Shown: one piece after another, positions 48,701 to 57,475 of the stretch
Numbering within the stretch: position 1 is the first letter of the stretch
Layout of the letters: each line of letters begins with the position of its first letter
Origin: Streptomyces caniscabiei
GTDB lineage: Bacteria > Actinomycetota > Actinomycetes > Streptomycetales > Streptomycetaceae
DNA: 64,000 nucleotides
Assembly (NCBI RefSeq): GCF_014930365.1
Contig: NZ_JABXWI010000021.1
Coordinates: forward strand, 1-64,000
Direction of reading: 5' to 3'
Made by a program: the position numbers and the translations under genes
Notes under the pieces: generated by a model
Told to the model about the DNA's origin: nothing
The model's database searches: none
What the model saw: the letters and a program-made list of their open reading frames with translations, nothing else

Positions 48701-51700
48701 TCGGATCGGCGAGGGCCAGGGTGAGGCTGGCCGGGCCGGTGGGGGTGATGCGGACGCGCAGCGCGGTGGCGCCGGTGGCATGCAGGGTCACCCCGTCCCA
48801 GACGAACGGCAGCCGGGCCGCTCCGGCCGATTCGGCGAAGGCGCCGCCGGCGAACACTGCGGCGTGCAGGGCCGCGTCGGCGAGCGCGGGGTGGAGGGCG
48901 AAGTCGGCGGCGCCCGCGACCGATTCGGGCAGGGCGACCTCGGCGTACACGTCGTCGCCCTGCCGCCAGGCGCGCCGGACGCCCTGGAAGGACGGGCCGT
49001 AGGCGAAGCCCCCGGCGGCGAAGTCGGCGTAGAGGGAGTCCGTGTCGACGGGAGTGGCGTCGGCCGGGGGCCACACGGTGCCCGTATCCGCACCCGTGCC
49101 CGCGCCGTCGTCGGGCTCCTCGGTGCCGAGGGCGCCGTCGGCGTGGGTGGTCCACGCGTCACCGTCTGCGGACTCCGGCTGGGAGACGATCCTGAGGGCG
49201 CGCCGTCCGTCGTCGCCGGGCCCGTCGACGACGACCTGGACGCGTACGCCGCCGGTGGCGGGGACCACCAGGGGCGCCCGCAGGACGAGTTCGCCGACCG
49301 CGAGGGCCTCGGGTGTCGTGGCCTCCAGGCGCGCGGCGGCGTGCAGGGCGAGTTCCAGCAGGGCCGTGCCGGGGACGAGGACGGAACCGCCCACCGCGTG
49401 GTCGGCCAGCCACGGGTGGGAGTCCACGCCGAGGCGGCCGGTCAGCAGCAGGGTGTCGGTGCCGGCCACGGTGACGGCGGCGCCCAGCAGGGGGTGCCCG
49501 GCGGCGGGCAGTCCGGCCGCTCTGCCGGCGGAGGCGCCGGGCTTGGGCCGCAGCCAGTAGTGGCGCCGCTGGAAGGCGTACGTCGGCAGGGGCACCGGGT
49601 GTGCGTCGCGGCCGGCGAAGAAGGCCGCCCAGTCCACCGGGACGCCCCGCGTGTGCAGGTGGGCGAGGGCGGTGACGAGCGCGCGGGTCTCGCCCTGGTC
49701 GCGGCGTTGCGTGGCGACGGGTCGGAGGGCCCGGTCGTCGCCGTCGGCCATGGCGGTGAGGACGGCGTCCGGGCCCAGTTCGACCTGCGTGGTGACGCCC
49801 GCCTCCCGCAGGGTGCGGGTCACGTCGTGGAAGCGCACGGTGTCCCGGACCTGACGGACCCAGTAGTCGGGCGACCGCCACTCCTCGTCGTCCAGGAATC
49901 CGCCGGTGACGCCGGAGAGGACGGACAGGACGGGCGGATGGAACTCCAGCTTCCGTACGACGTCACGGAAGTCGTCGAGCATGGGGTCCATCAGCGGGGA
50001 GTGGAAGGCGTGGGAGACGCTCAGGCGCCGGGTGCGGCGGCCGAGGCCGGTGAAGTGCTCGGCGACGGCGGTGACCGCGGCGGCGGTGCCGGAGACCACC
50101 ACGGAACGTTCCGCGTTGACGGCGGCCAGCGCGACGGCGTCCTCCTGACCGGCGAGCAGCGGCGCGACCTCGCTCTCGGTGGCCTCCAGGGCGGCCATGG
50201 CGCCGCCCGTCGGCAGGGCCTGCATGAGCCGGCCGCGTGCGGCCACCAGGGCGCAGGCGTCGGGCAGCGTGAGCATGCCGGACACGTGGGCGGCGGCCAG
50301 TTCACCGATGGAGTGCCCGGCCAGGTGGCGGGGCGTCACCCCCCAGCTCTCCAGCAGTCGGAAGAGCGCCACCTCCATCGCGAAGGTGGCCGCCTGGGTG
50401 TACTGGGTCTCGTTCAACAGCGCGGCGGCGTCGGTGCCGGGTTTCGCGAACATCAGGTCGGTCACGGAATGTTCGAGGTGTCCGTCGAGTTCCGCCCCGA
50501 CGGCGTCGAGGGCCTGCGCGTAGGCTGGGAAGGTGGCGTACAACTCCTGTCCCATGCCGGGCCGTTGGGCACCCTGACCGGTGAACAGGAACGCGCAGAG
50601 CTGTTCGTCGGCCAGTCCCGTGACGAGGCCGGGTGCGGGTTCTCCGGAGGCCAGGGCGGTCAGGGCGGGGGCGAGTTCTTCAGGGTCCGTCGCGACGGCC
50701 ACGGCCCGGTGTTCGAGCGCGGCCCGTGTGGTGGCGGTGGCGAGACCGAGGTCGAGGAGGCGGGGGCCGTCGTCAGGCGGGCCCGTGCTCACGTGCACGT
50801 GCAACCTGGCAGCCTGGGCCCGCAGGGCGTCGGCGTCACGGGCGGAGAGGAGGACGGGCACGGCGGGCAGGGGCGCGGCGGTAGGGGCGGCGGATCGGGC
50901 GCTCACCGGGGCGACGCCGTCGGCTGCCCGGCCCGGCTCGTCGCCGCCGCCGACCACCCGGTCCGACGCGTCGTCGCCGCCCACCCGGTCCGGCGCCCGC
51001 GTCACGTTCCCGGCCGGTTCCGCGCCGTCCGGGGCCTGTTCGAGGATCACATGGGCGTTGGTGCCGCTCACACCGAACGACGAGACGGCGGCGCGGCGGG
51101 GGCGGCCGAGGTCGGGCCAGTCGCACGGCTCGGTGAGCAGCTCGACGGCGCCGGTGGTCCAGTCCACCTGGGGCGAGGGCCGGTCGACGTGGAGGGTGCG
51201 GGGCAGGCGCCCGTGCCGTATCGCCATCACCATCTTGATGACCCCGGCGGCGCCGGCGGCGGCCTGGGCGTGTGCGAGGTTGGACTTCACCGAGCCGAGC
51301 CGGAGCGGCTGCCCGGCGGGACGTTCCGCACCGTAGGTGGCCAGCAGCGCCTGCGCCTCGACGGGGTCGCCGAGCCGGGTGCCGGTGCCGTGCCCCTCGA
51401 CGACGTCGACATCGGCGGCGGTGAGCCGGGCGTTCGCCAGCGCCTGCCGGATCACGCGTTGCTGGGAGGGACCGTTGGGCGCGGTCAGTCCGTTGGAGGC
51501 ACCGTCCTGGTTGACGGCGGTGCCCCGGATCACGGCGAGCACCTGGTGGCCGTTGCGCCGGGCGTCCGAGAGGCGCTCCACGAGGATCACGGCCGCGCCC
51601 TCGCCCCAGGCGGTACCGTCGGCGGCCTCGGCGTAGGAGCGGCAGCGGCCGTAGGGGGCCACGTTGCCCTGGCGGGTGCTCTCCACGAAGGTGCTGGGGC

Positions 51701-52412
51701 TCGACATGACGGTGGCACCGCCGGCCAGCGCCAGTTCGCATTCGCCGGCCCGCAGCGCCTGCGCGGCCAGGTGCAGGGTGACCAGGGAGGAGGAGCAGGC
51801 CGTGTCGACGGTGACGGCGGGCCCTTCGAGGCCGAGGGTGTAGGCGACGCGGCCGGAGAGGACACTGCCGGCGACCCCGGTGCTCAGCAGGCCCTGGACC
51901 TCGTCGGGCAGCGTGGAGAGTTCGCCGCCGTAGTCGTGGTACATGATCCCGGCGTAGACGCCGGTGCGGCTGCCGGCGAGGGTGGCCGGCACGATCCGGG
52001 CGTGTTCCAGCGCTTCCCAGGTCACCTCCAGCAGCAGTCGCTGTTGCGGGTCCATGGCGAGGGCCTCGCGCGGCGAGATACCGAAGAAGCCGGCGTCGAA
52101 CTCGCCCGCGTCGTACAGAAAGGCGCCCTCCCGCGCACGGCTGGTGCCCAGCCGGTCGTCCCCCTCGGCGAACAGGGCGTCGAAGTCCCAGCCCCGGTCG
52201 CCGGGCATGGCCCCTACGGCGTCACGGCCCTCGTCCACCAGGCGCCACAGGTCGTCGGGGCCGGTGACGCCGCCGGGGAAACGGCATCCGATACCGACGA
52301 CGGCGATGGGTTCGCTGTCGGCGTCCTCCAGCTGTTTCAGCCGTCGGTGGGCCTTGCGGAGGTCGCCCGTCATGGTGCGGATGTATTCGACGAGCCGCGC
52401 TTCGTCCGTCAC
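45714..52412 (-). CDS. Type I PKS, single fully reducing module (malonyl)
   Basis: 2232 residues, GTG at 52412 with GGGGG about 6 nt upstream. Domains: docking coil (ARLVEYIRTMTGDLRKAHRR, 5-24); KS (35-461, DTACSSS); AT (605-918, GHSIGELAAAHVSG and HAFHS, malonyl); DH (968-1191, HAVGGSVLVP and DAALH, intact); ER (1477-1785, HAGAGGVGTAAV, with LVDG where sister ERs have MYPG); KR (1792-2035, LLDDG, QANYAAAN, B1 type, but TGASGHLGG in place of TGGTGxLG); ACP (2067-2147, LGFDSL). The C-terminal docking tail is DDDLFAMVDDGARLP. Adds a CH2-CH2 unit. It is followed after a 94-bp gap by the other monomodular PKS gene and is divergent from the type II thioesterase. Position in the assembly order unknown. 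Confidence 0.95.
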   Translation of the reverse strand: MTDEARLVEYIRTMTGDLRKAHRRLKQLEDADSEPIAVVGIGCRFPGGVTGPDDLWRLVDEGRDAVGAMPGDRGWDFDALFAEGDDRLGTSRAREGAFLYDAGEFDAGFFGISPREALAMDPQQRLLLEVTWEALEHARIVPATLAGSRTGVYAGIMYHDYGGELSTLPDEVQGLLSTGVAGSVLSGRVAYTLGLEGPAVTVDTACSSSLVTLHLAAQALRAGECELALAGGATVMSSPSTFVESTRQGNVAPYGRCRSYAEAADGTAWGEGAAVILVERLSDARRNGHQVLAVIRGTAVNQDGASNGLTAPNGPSQQRVIRQALANARLTAADVDVVEGHGTGTRLGDPVEAQALLATYGAERPAGQPLRLGSVKSNLAHAQAAAGAAGVIKMVMAIRHGRLPRTLHVDRPSPQVDWTTGAVELLTEPCDWPDLGRPRRAAVSSFGVSGTNAHVILEQAPDGAEPAGNVTRAPDRVGGDDASDRVVGGGDEPGRAADGVAPVSARSAAPTAAPLPAVPVLLSARDADALRAQAARLHVHVSTGPPDDGPRLLDLGLATATTRAALEHRAVAVATDPEELAPALTALASGEPAPGLVTGLADEQLCAFLFTGQGAQRPGMGQELYATFPAYAQALDAVGAELDGHLEHSVTDLMFAKPGTDAAALLNETQYTQAATFAMEVALFRLLESWGVTPRHLAGHSIGELAAAHVSGMLTLPDACALVAARGRLMQALPTGGAMAALEATESEVAPLLAGQEDAVALAAVNAERSVVVSGTAAAVTAVAEHFTGLGRRTRRLSVSHAFHSPLMDPMLDDFRDVVRKLEFHPPVLSVLSGVTGGFLDDEEWRSPDYWVRQVRDTVRFHDVTRTLREAGVTTQVELGPDAVLTAMADGDDRALRPVATQRRDQGETRALVTALAHLHTRGVPVDWAAFFAGRDAHPVPLPTYAFQRRHYWLRPKPGASAGRAAGLPAAGHPLLGAAVTVAGTDTLLLTGRLGVDSHPWLADHAVGGSVLVPGTALLELALHAAARLEATTPEALAVGELVLRAPLVVPATGGVRVQVVVDGPGDDGRRALRIVSQPESADGDAWTTHADGALGTEEPDDGAGTGADTGTVWPPADATPVDTDSLYADFAAGGFAYGPSFQGVRRAWRQGDDVYAEVALPESVAGAADFALHPALADAALHAAVFAGGAFAESAGAARLPFVWDGVTLHATGATALRVRITPTGPASLTLALADPTGTPVATIRSLTVRAAPDLAAPAPADTPADDLQLPGWENVPLPADPAAPAARWALVGDHGRLPTLPGATRHAAPAAAARDADQVVLALDAALPPGTDPGDTAAVTAVHSVTEQVLDTVRGWLSDSADVGAARLILLLRGAVRVGPEEEAPDPIAAAVWGLVSSAAHENPDRIAVVDWDGAEASAAALTRALSIEEPRLALRAGSVHAPRLLPLSRDTALLPPPGPGPWVLDRVGDGATIDDLALVPAPESLAAPLGPGRVRVDVRACGVNFRDVVVALGLVDGLSGLGGELAGVVTAVGPDVPGIEPGDRVLGLGPATFGPVAVTDHRWLAPMPDGWTFEQAAAVPIAYLTAYYGLVGLADVQPGQKVLVHAGAGGVGTAAVQLARHLGAEVYATSSAGKRQVLRAAGLDDDHTADSRSLAFADHFRETTGGQGMDVVLDCLAGAFVDAGLGLLPRGGHFLEMGKTDIRAPGTVAAAHPGVTYQAYDLQEAAPDRMREMLRAVLDLFARGALTPPPLTVWDIRRARDAFRALSQATLVGKAVLTVPRRTDPEGTFVVTGASGHLGGLVARHLVARHGARHLLLLSRRGPDAPGAAELEAELRAAGADGVTTLACDVADRTALRTALAGLPADRPTTAVVHTAGLLDDGITAGLTDEQLHRVLRPKTDAAAHLDAVVRELGHEPAVFALFSSASGFTGNPGQANYAAANLWLDALAARRRARGLPGLSLLWGAWEQAGDGMTAGLGDTDQRRMARSGLRALAPDRGLALFDTALGMDADAVAPLALDTAALRAQAEAGTLPPGFRALVQAPLLRRAAAAGAGEPALAERLAVLSDTERDRLLLDLVTTHTATVLGHGSPDTLGSGRTFRELGFDSLTAVELRNGLAAATGLRLPATLVFDHPTPQALADRLRTELAPPRASPAQEALALLDGLLRHLGDVPHDDPDRRHLDERLGQALRAWRRPDDLGTTADRDHDLDTASDDDLFAMVDDGARLP

Positions 52413-52664
52413 TGGAACCCCCTGGGGTCGGAGCCGTGCGGATGTTCACCACACCAGGGAGCGGGCAGCGGCAGCCGCAGGACGGCGGGCCGAGCGGTCC
52501 TGGAGTGTTTCGATATTCAAGTAGAACGATCACGGCCGTCTCGCGACACCCCTGACTGCACGCCGAGAGGTTAGGGGTGAGGTCAGGGGGGCGGCAGTGA
52601 CCGGCCCGTCACCGTCAGCTGTTAGCGTCCGAAGACCGCCAGCCCCGAGCCCCGGAGCCACCAG
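52413..52664. promoter_or_regulatory. Divergent promoter region with inverted AGGGGT pair
   Basis: 252 bp between the divergent monomodular PKS gene and the type II thioesterase. It contains ACCCCT at 52548-52553 and TAGGGGT at 52572-52578, an inverted pair centred 25 bp apart, matching the boxes near 30.8 and 35.9 kb. AT-richer sequence (CGATATTCAAGTAGAAC) lies at about 52511-52527. Likely control point for both transcripts by the LAL regulator; inference only. Confidence 0.4.
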
Positions 52665-53420
52665 GTGACCGTGCAGACCGAGGACAGGGATCTGTGGATC
52701 CGCCGCTACCACCCCGCCCCGGACGGTGCGGTACGGCTGCTGTGCCTGCCGCACGCCGGCGGATCGGCGAGCTTCTACTTCCCCGTGTCGCAGGCTCTCT
52801 CGCCCCGGATCGACGTGCTCGCGGTCCAGTATCCCGGCCGCCAGGACCGCCGGCTGGAACCCTGCGTCGAGTCGATCCCCGAACTCGCCGACCGGCTGCT
52901 GCCGTTGGTCCTTCAGGAGGCGGACCGCCCGCTCGCCCTCTTCGGCCACAGCATGGGCGCGTCGCTCGCCTTCGAACTGGCGGGCCTCCTGGAGCGCCAG
53001 GCCGGCATCGTCCCCACGATGCTCTTCGCCTCCGGCCGGCGCGCCCCGTCCCGCTTCCGCGCCGAGGACGACGTCCACCGCCGCGGCGACGAGGCGCTCC
53101 TCACCGAGATCAGACGACTGGCGGGAACGGACGCCCGCGTCCTCGGCGACGACGAGATGCTCCGCATGATCCTCCCGGCCCTGCGCAACGACTACCGCGC
53201 CGCCGAGCTCTACCGCCCCGGCCGTGTCCATCAGGTCGACTGCCCCGTCACGGCCCTGGTCGGCACCACCGACCCCAAGGCCCCCCTGGACGACGTGCGC
53301 GCCTGGCAGGACCACACGACCGGCCACTTCACCCTGCGCACCTTCCCCGGAGGCCACTTCTACCTGGTCGACCAGGCCCCCCAGGTCCTCCGCCTGATCA
53401 CCGAAACGCTGACCGCCTGA
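52665..53420 (+). CDS. Type II thioesterase (PKS editing)
   Basis: 251 residues, GTG at 52665 with GGAG 7 nt upstream. Alpha/beta-hydrolase of the external thioesterase family: LCLPHAGGSASFYF near the N-terminus, nucleophile Ser in GHSMGASLAFEL (near 95), Asp in ALVGTTDPKA, His in FPGGHFYLVDQ. Such enzymes clear aberrant acyl groups, for instance those left by premature decarboxylation, from ACP domains. It is plus-strand, divergent from the PKS, and appears to be the last intact gene of the cluster on this side. It is distinct from the chain-releasing thioesterase, which is expected at the end of the last PKS, outside the window. Confidence 0.95.
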   Translation: MTVQTEDRDLWIRRYHPAPDGAVRLLCLPHAGGSASFYFPVSQALSPRIDVLAVQYPGRQDRRLEPCVESIPELADRLLPLVLQEADRPLALFGHSMGASLAFELAGLLERQAGIVPTMLFASGRRAPSRFRAEDDVHRRGDEALLTEIRRLAGTDARVLGDDEMLRMILPALRNDYRAAELYRPGRVHQVDCPVTALVGTTDPKAPLDDVRAWQDHTTGHFTLRTFPGGHFYLVDQAPQVLRLITETLTA

Positions 53421-53834
53421 CAACGGCGCCACCCCCTCGCTCACGGAGGGACGACGGTGTACGCCACACGGCGCCGTCCCGCTCCGGAATCGGTGCGGGC
53501 TCCATGCCGAGGTCTCGACGGTCGCGCCGGTCGCGCCTGGTGCGACGACCGTTCTGACTGCGGGTCCCGTTCCCTTTCGTCCTGGCATCCCTTGTTGGAC
53601 ATCTGGCCTGCGTGACAGGGTGGTTCGCGCTTGAACAATCCGTAACCGGCCTCTCGGCTCACACGGATCGTGGCGTTGCCCGTTCCCCCACAAGGCGGTC
53701 GCGCGGCATCGCCGGGCGATCACCACCTCAACACCTCTCTCCGCACGGCCACACCAGGTCCGCGCCGCCGCCGCTCCCTCATCGGCCCGGGATGAGGCTG
53801 GCCAGCGCGCGCCTTGGGAGAAGGAAAGCCCCCT
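53421..53834. other. Non-coding cluster border
   Basis: 414 bp with no protein that looks real in any frame. No tRNA, IS end or strong hairpin seen. An AT-richer stretch near 53570-53650 may hold the old promoter of the following pseudogene. Confidence 0.5.
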
Positions 53835-54490
53835 GTGTCTTTCGCTCACCCGTTTCCCGCAAGCCCGGCTCCCGACCCCGAGACCGCTCCAGGGATGTCG
53901 GACGACGCCCTCGTCGCCGCGCTGAGGATGTCCCGGACCATCGAGGGCACAACGCCGGTCGCGGCGTTGATCGCGCGCCACGGGCCGTGCGTCTCCGACT
54001 ATGCGGAGATCTGCGCCTCCGGTTCCCCCAACCTCGCGCGAGCGCTCGCCGCCACGGCGTTCCGCCATGTGGTGCGGGACCTCCAACGAGCCGGGTCCAC
54101 CGATGCCCTGCGCCCTCGCCTGCTCGTCGCCGTGCGGGACACCGTAAGTGGAACCCGAATCGTCGGCCGTCCCCGCAGCCCTGCTCGGAATCGAAGGGGA
54201 CATGCCGCCCTTCGAGTTGGACCGGGCGCGGGAGCAGTGGCGATCGGCGCTCCTGCGCACACATGTCGAGAATTCGGCCGGGAGACAGTGCCGGGACTAC
54301 GGCCGTCTCCTCGACGCCCCCTCACACGGAGCGGGTTCCACACTGCCCGAGGTGCAGCTGCATCTGGATCAGTGCTCCTACTGCCTGGACACCGCCGAAC
54401 AGCTCAGGCTCTGCGCCACGAAACCGGGCGTACTGCTGGCGGAAGCGCTGCTCGGCGAGAGCGCTCACCCCTATCACTCCAGGCCCTGGG
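53835..54490 (+). pseudogene. Broken sigma-factor-like gene (internal deletion with frameshift)
   Basis: The first part (GTG 53835 to about 54145) reads MSFAHPFPASPAPDPE...LRPRLLVAVRDTV. The sequence then continues in another frame from about 54148 (VEPESSAVPAALLGIEGD, then HLDQCSYCLDTAEQLRLC and GVLLAEALLG). Together these match, from memory, the N- and C-terminal parts of a common Streptomyces sigma-factor-like protein of roughly 300 residues with a CxxC-type C-terminal motif. The middle, about 60 residues between AVRDT and the VEPE segment, is missing and the junction shifts frame (+1). The end runs directly into a threonine aldolase fragment. Not expected to make a functional protein. Confidence 0.7.
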
Positions 54491-54793
54491 TCAGGAGGCG
54501 TGGCGGCCGACAGCCTGGACGAGGTGGTCGACGTCCTGTTCCGTGGTGGCGAAGGAGGTCACGAGGCGGACGACACCCGGCCCCCAGCGGTCGTGGTAGA
54601 AGACGTAGCCGTCAGCCAGAAGCCCGTCGATGACCTGCTGGGGCAGACGGCAGAAGACGATGTTGGCGTCGGCCGCGCCGAGCAGAGCGACCTCGGGTCT
54701 CACCTTGAGGCCCTCCTGAAGGCGGCCGGCCACGGCATTGGCGTGGCCGGCGTTGCGCAGCCACAGGCCGTCCGTGCGCTTGTCGAACGGTTG
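54491..54793 (-). pseudogene. C-terminal fragment of an L-threonine aldolase-type lyase
   Basis: About 100 residues on the minus strand ending at TGA 54491: DGLWLRNAGHANAVAGRL, then ADANIVFCRLPQQVIDGL, FYHDRWGPGVVRLVTSFATT and EQDVDHLVQAV. This is the typical C-terminal domain of low-specificity threonine aldolases (PLP-dependent). The PLP-binding N-terminal two thirds are absent, replaced by the IS5-type transposase remnant at about 54794. Confidence 0.75.
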
Positions 54794-55437
54794 GCGCCGG
54801 AGGGCCTGTGGGAGTGTTCCAGCGGGTGGTCCCGCCGGCGCCTGAACGCCCGCAGGGCGGAGGGCATCGTCGACGAGGAGATCGTGAGGTGCTGGCCGCG
54901 ATCATCTTCGTGGCGACCTCAGGCTGTAGCTGGAACCAACTGCCGCCGGGCTTCGGACTATCGGGCGTGACCGCCTTTCGCCGGTTCACCGAGTGGAGCG
55001 AGGCCCGGGTGTGGGCCAAGCTCCACCGCCTGGTCCTGGACGAACTCGGTTCCCGTGGAGAGTTGGACTGGTCACGGTGCGCGATCGACTCCGTCAGTGT
55101 CCGGGCCCTCAAAGGGGGCAGCTGACGGGACCGAATCCGACCGACCGCGGCAAGAAGGGTTCGAAAATCCACCTCATCGTGGACCGTCGTGGCATGCCCC
55201 TGTCGATCGGCATCTCCGCGGCGAACCTCCACGACAGCCAGGCACTGATACCGCTGGTCCGTGGCATCCCGCCGATCCGTTCACGTCGCGGTCCCCGACG
55301 TCGCAAGTCCGGCAAGCTGCACGGGGACAAGGGATACGACTACCGGCACCTGCGACGATGGCTGGCCTCCCGTGGCATCGGGCACCGCCTTGCCCGTAAG
55401 GGCCTCGAATCGTCCCGACGCCGCGTTGGTCGGCCGA
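54794..55437 (+). mobile_element. IS5-family transposase remnant
   Basis: Frame 1 from about 54808 to 55125 encodes PPAPERPQGGGHRRRGDREV, LAAIIFVATSGCSWNQLPP and DELGSRGELDWSRCAIDS. The frame then changes near AAAGGGGGCAGCTGACGG (55110-55127), and the second part reads LTGPNPTDRGKKGSKIHLIV, NLHDSQALIPLVRGIPP and KLHGDKGYDY. This is the DDE transposase of the IS5 family, common in Streptomyces. The first two Asp regions are present (AIDS and GDKGYD). The third, the Glu in the expected HRWVVERT segment, is missing because the gene stops after GLESS at about 55430. No terminal inverted repeats or target duplication were identified, so it is a decayed, probably immobile copy. Confidence 0.8.
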
Positions 55438-55628
55438 CGGTGCGGAACTCGCTGCTCGACATCCCGCTCGGCGGGAATACCCGGTCTCAAGACGGAGACC
55501 GGCTGCACGACATGCGCCCTGCCGATGGTCCGCGGGCCGGCTTGGTTCGGGCCGAAGTGCTTGACCTTGCCCGCGTCGATCAGCTCCTTGACAGTGCTCG
55601 GGCAAGGTCCCCGCGCAGCGTCGGTCAC
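55438..55628 (-). pseudogene. Internal fragment of an aldo/keto reductase
   Basis: The minus-strand frame reads STVKELIDAGKVKHFGPNQA, RTIGRAHVVQPVSVLRPG and ERDVEQRV. This matches the well-conserved MKELVDAGKVRHFG / RRAHAVQPVTALQSEYSLW segment of aldo/keto reductases (family 13-like). The catalytic N-terminal half and the C-terminus are missing. It abuts the truncated transposase at about 55437. Confidence 0.7.
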
Positions 55629-55669
55629 CAGGCGGATCGGTTGCGGCCGCCGACTCGGCCCACTTATTC

Positions 55670-55681
55670 TTACGATCGTAA
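55670..55681. promoter_or_regulatory. TTACGATCGTAA palindrome, putative TetR operator upstream of SDR
   Basis: Perfect 12-bp palindrome in an AT-rich patch, 88 bp upstream of the SDR start at 55769. The ACGATCGT core recurs at 58423-58430 and 59803-59810, always upstream of a gene of this neighbourhood. Confidence 0.6.
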
Positions 55682-55768
55682 TTTAATGGGCCTGAGCCGC
55701 GTCACCTCACGCCATCAGCGCTCCGACCATCTCCTCTCCACTTTCACTTCACTTCACCGGGAACCTTC

Positions 55769-56467
55769 ATGGACCTCTCCGCCAGCACCGCCCTTGTCAC
55801 CGGAGCGAACCGTGGCTTTGGCCGGGCCCTCGCCGCCGAACTGGTCAGCCGCGGCGCCACCGTCTACGCCGGCGCCCGCAACCCCGACCAGGTCGACCTC
55901 CCCGGCGCCAAGCCGATCGCACTCGACATCACCGACCCCACCTCCGTCGCCGCCGCAGCCGCAGCCACCGGCGACGTGACCATCCTGGTCAACAACGCGG
56001 GCTCCTCCACCGGCGCCGACCTGCTCACCGCCGACCTGGACGACATCCGCCTGGAGATGAACACCCACTACCTCGGCACCCTGACGGTGGCGCGCGCCTT
56101 CGCACCCCAGATCGCGGCAGGCGGCGGCGGGGCCATGCTGAACGTCCTGTCCGGCCTGTCCTGGGTCAGCTTCCCGGAGTTCGGCGCGTACTGCGCCGCC
56201 AAATCCGCGCAGTGGTCACTCACCAACACCCTGCGCGTGCAACTGGCCGACCAGGGCATCCGCGTGGCCGGTCTGCACGTCGGCTACATGGACACCGACA
56301 TGGTCCGCACCGTCGACGCGGCCAAGTCCGACCCCGCCGACATCGCGCGCATCGCGGTGGACGGCATCGCCGCCGACGCCTACGAGATCCTCGCCGACAA
56401 CGCGGCCCGCCAGGCACAGGCAGCACTGTCCGGGGGCGTCTCGGCGCTCTACCCGCAGCTCCCCTGA
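55769..56467 (+). CDS. Short-chain dehydrogenase/reductase
   Basis: 232 residues, ATG at 55769 with GGGAACC upstream. Classical SDR: TGANRGFGRALA cofactor motif (10-21), NNAGSS, catalytic Ser in NVLSGLSW and Tyr-Lys in YCAAK (near 155). DITDP after the second strand suggests an NADP(H)/NAD(H) Rossmann fold; no acidic or basic specificity residue is decisive. Substrate unknown. First gene after the graveyard and preceded by the TTACGATCGTAA operator, so probably induced by release of a TetR repressor encoded at 57722. The broken SDR at 59418 is a diverged relative. Confidence 0.9.
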   Translation: MDLSASTALVTGANRGFGRALAAELVSRGATVYAGARNPDQVDLPGAKPIALDITDPTSVAAAAAATGDVTILVNNAGSSTGADLLTADLDDIRLEMNTHYLGTLTVARAFAPQIAAGGGGAMLNVLSGLSWVSFPEFGAYCAAKSAQWSLTNTLRVQLADQGIRVAGLHVGYMDTDMVRTVDAAKSDPADIARIAVDGIAADAYEILADNAARQAQAALSGGVSALYPQLP

Positions 56468-56644
56468 GGAACGCCCGCCCCTACCGGCCAACCGCGATGA
56501 CACGTCCGCCAAGGAAACCTGAACGTCACCGCCGCCCCCTTCGGCACCCGGCCCTCACCCGGCGCAACACCGCCACGGTCGCCGGACGCGATCACGGCCA
56601 CGCAAGCCCAAGCCCTCTATGAAACACGAAAAGGAAACCACGCC

Positions 56645-57475
56645 ATGAGCCAGCCCAGCACGATCCGCCTTGAGCGGACGACTCCGCGGACAGCGAGAAT
56701 CACGTTCTCGAATCCTCCCGTGAACCTGGTGGTCCCCGAGTCGATCGTGACGCTGCACAAGATCGTCTCGGAGCTGGAGAACGACCCCGACATCCAGGTC
56801 GTCGTCTTCGCCGGCGAACTTCCCGACTTCTTCATCAACCACTTCGACGCCGCCGCGGCCGCCGACCTCCCCCTGCCCGAGCACGAGGACGACAACCCGC
56901 TCTGGACCGACATGGTCCTGCGGCTGAGCAAGGCCCCGTTCGTCAGCATCGCGGCCATCCGGGGCCGTACCCGCGGCGCCGGCAACGAGCTGGCCCTCGC
57001 CTGCGACCTGCGCTACGCCAGCCGCGAGAAGGCGTTCTTCGGCCAGCCCGAGGTCGGCATCGGCCTCGTCCCCGGCGGAGGCGGCGCCGAACGACTGCCC
57101 CGTTCGATCGGCCGCGACCGCGCGCTGGAGGCGATCCTGACCAGCGCCGACTACGACGCCGACCTGGCCGAGCGCTGGGGGTGGGTCACCCGGACCCTGC
57201 CCGACGCGGAACTCGACGCCTTCGTCGACGCGACCGTCACCCGTCTCGCCTCCTTCGACCGGCAGGCACTGGCGACCGCGAAGTCCCAGGTCAACCGGGC
57301 GACACTGCCGCCGGACGTCCACCTGGTCGCCGCCTTCGGCGAGTTCGCGGGCACCCTGACGCAGCCGGGATTCGCCGCGCGCGCGGTCGGGCTCGGCGCA
57401 CTGGCCGCCGAAAAGGGCCTCGACGTCGAGTACCAGCTCGGCGAGTACATCGGCCGGGTCAACGAAGCCCTCTGA
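56645..57475 (+). CDS. Enoyl-CoA hydratase/isomerase family protein
   Basis: 276 residues, ATG at 56645, AAGGAAACC upstream. Crotonase fold: RITFSNPPVNLV near the N-terminus, the oxyanion region AGELPDFFINHFDA, GRTRGAGNELALACDLRYAS (first catalytic Glu equivalent) and GQPEVGIGLVPGGGG (second Glu equivalent). A longer than usual insertion (LPLPEHEDDNPLW) sits before the active site. CoA substrate unknown. It follows the SDR by 177 bp on the same strand. Nothing links it to the PKS, although supply of CoA intermediates cannot be ruled out. Confidence 0.88.
   Translation: MSQPSTIRLERTTPRTARITFSNPPVNLVVPESIVTLHKIVSELENDPDIQVVVFAGELPDFFINHFDAAAAADLPLPEHEDDNPLWTDMVLRLSKAPFVSIAAIRGRTRGAGNELALACDLRYASREKAFFGQPEVGIGLVPGGGGAERLPRSIGRDRALEAILTSADYDADLAERWGWVTRTLPDAELDAFVDATVTRLASFDRQALATAKSQVNRATLPPDVHLVAAFGEFAGTLTQPGFAARAVGLGALAAEKGLDVEYQLGEYIGRVNEAL

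Noticed and set aside
46137..52574. Very long plus-strand open frame opposite the PKS gene (over 2100 codons)
   Set aside because: Antisense shadow produced by GC-biased third positions; Gly/Val/Arg-rich composition, no domains, while the minus strand encodes complete KS-AT-DH-ER-KR-ACP motifs.
53421..53834. tRNA or attachment site at the cluster border
   Set aside because: No cloverleaf or repeated core could be recognised by eye; a tRNA-scanning program would be decisive.
52530..54260. Minus-strand open frame over the type II thioesterase
   Set aside because: Overlaps a clear plus-strand thioesterase with an intact Ser/Asp/His triad; its own translation has no family resemblance.
54794..55437. 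Active insertion sequence
   Set aside because: The transposase is truncated before its third catalytic residue, changes frame, and no terminal inverted repeats were found.
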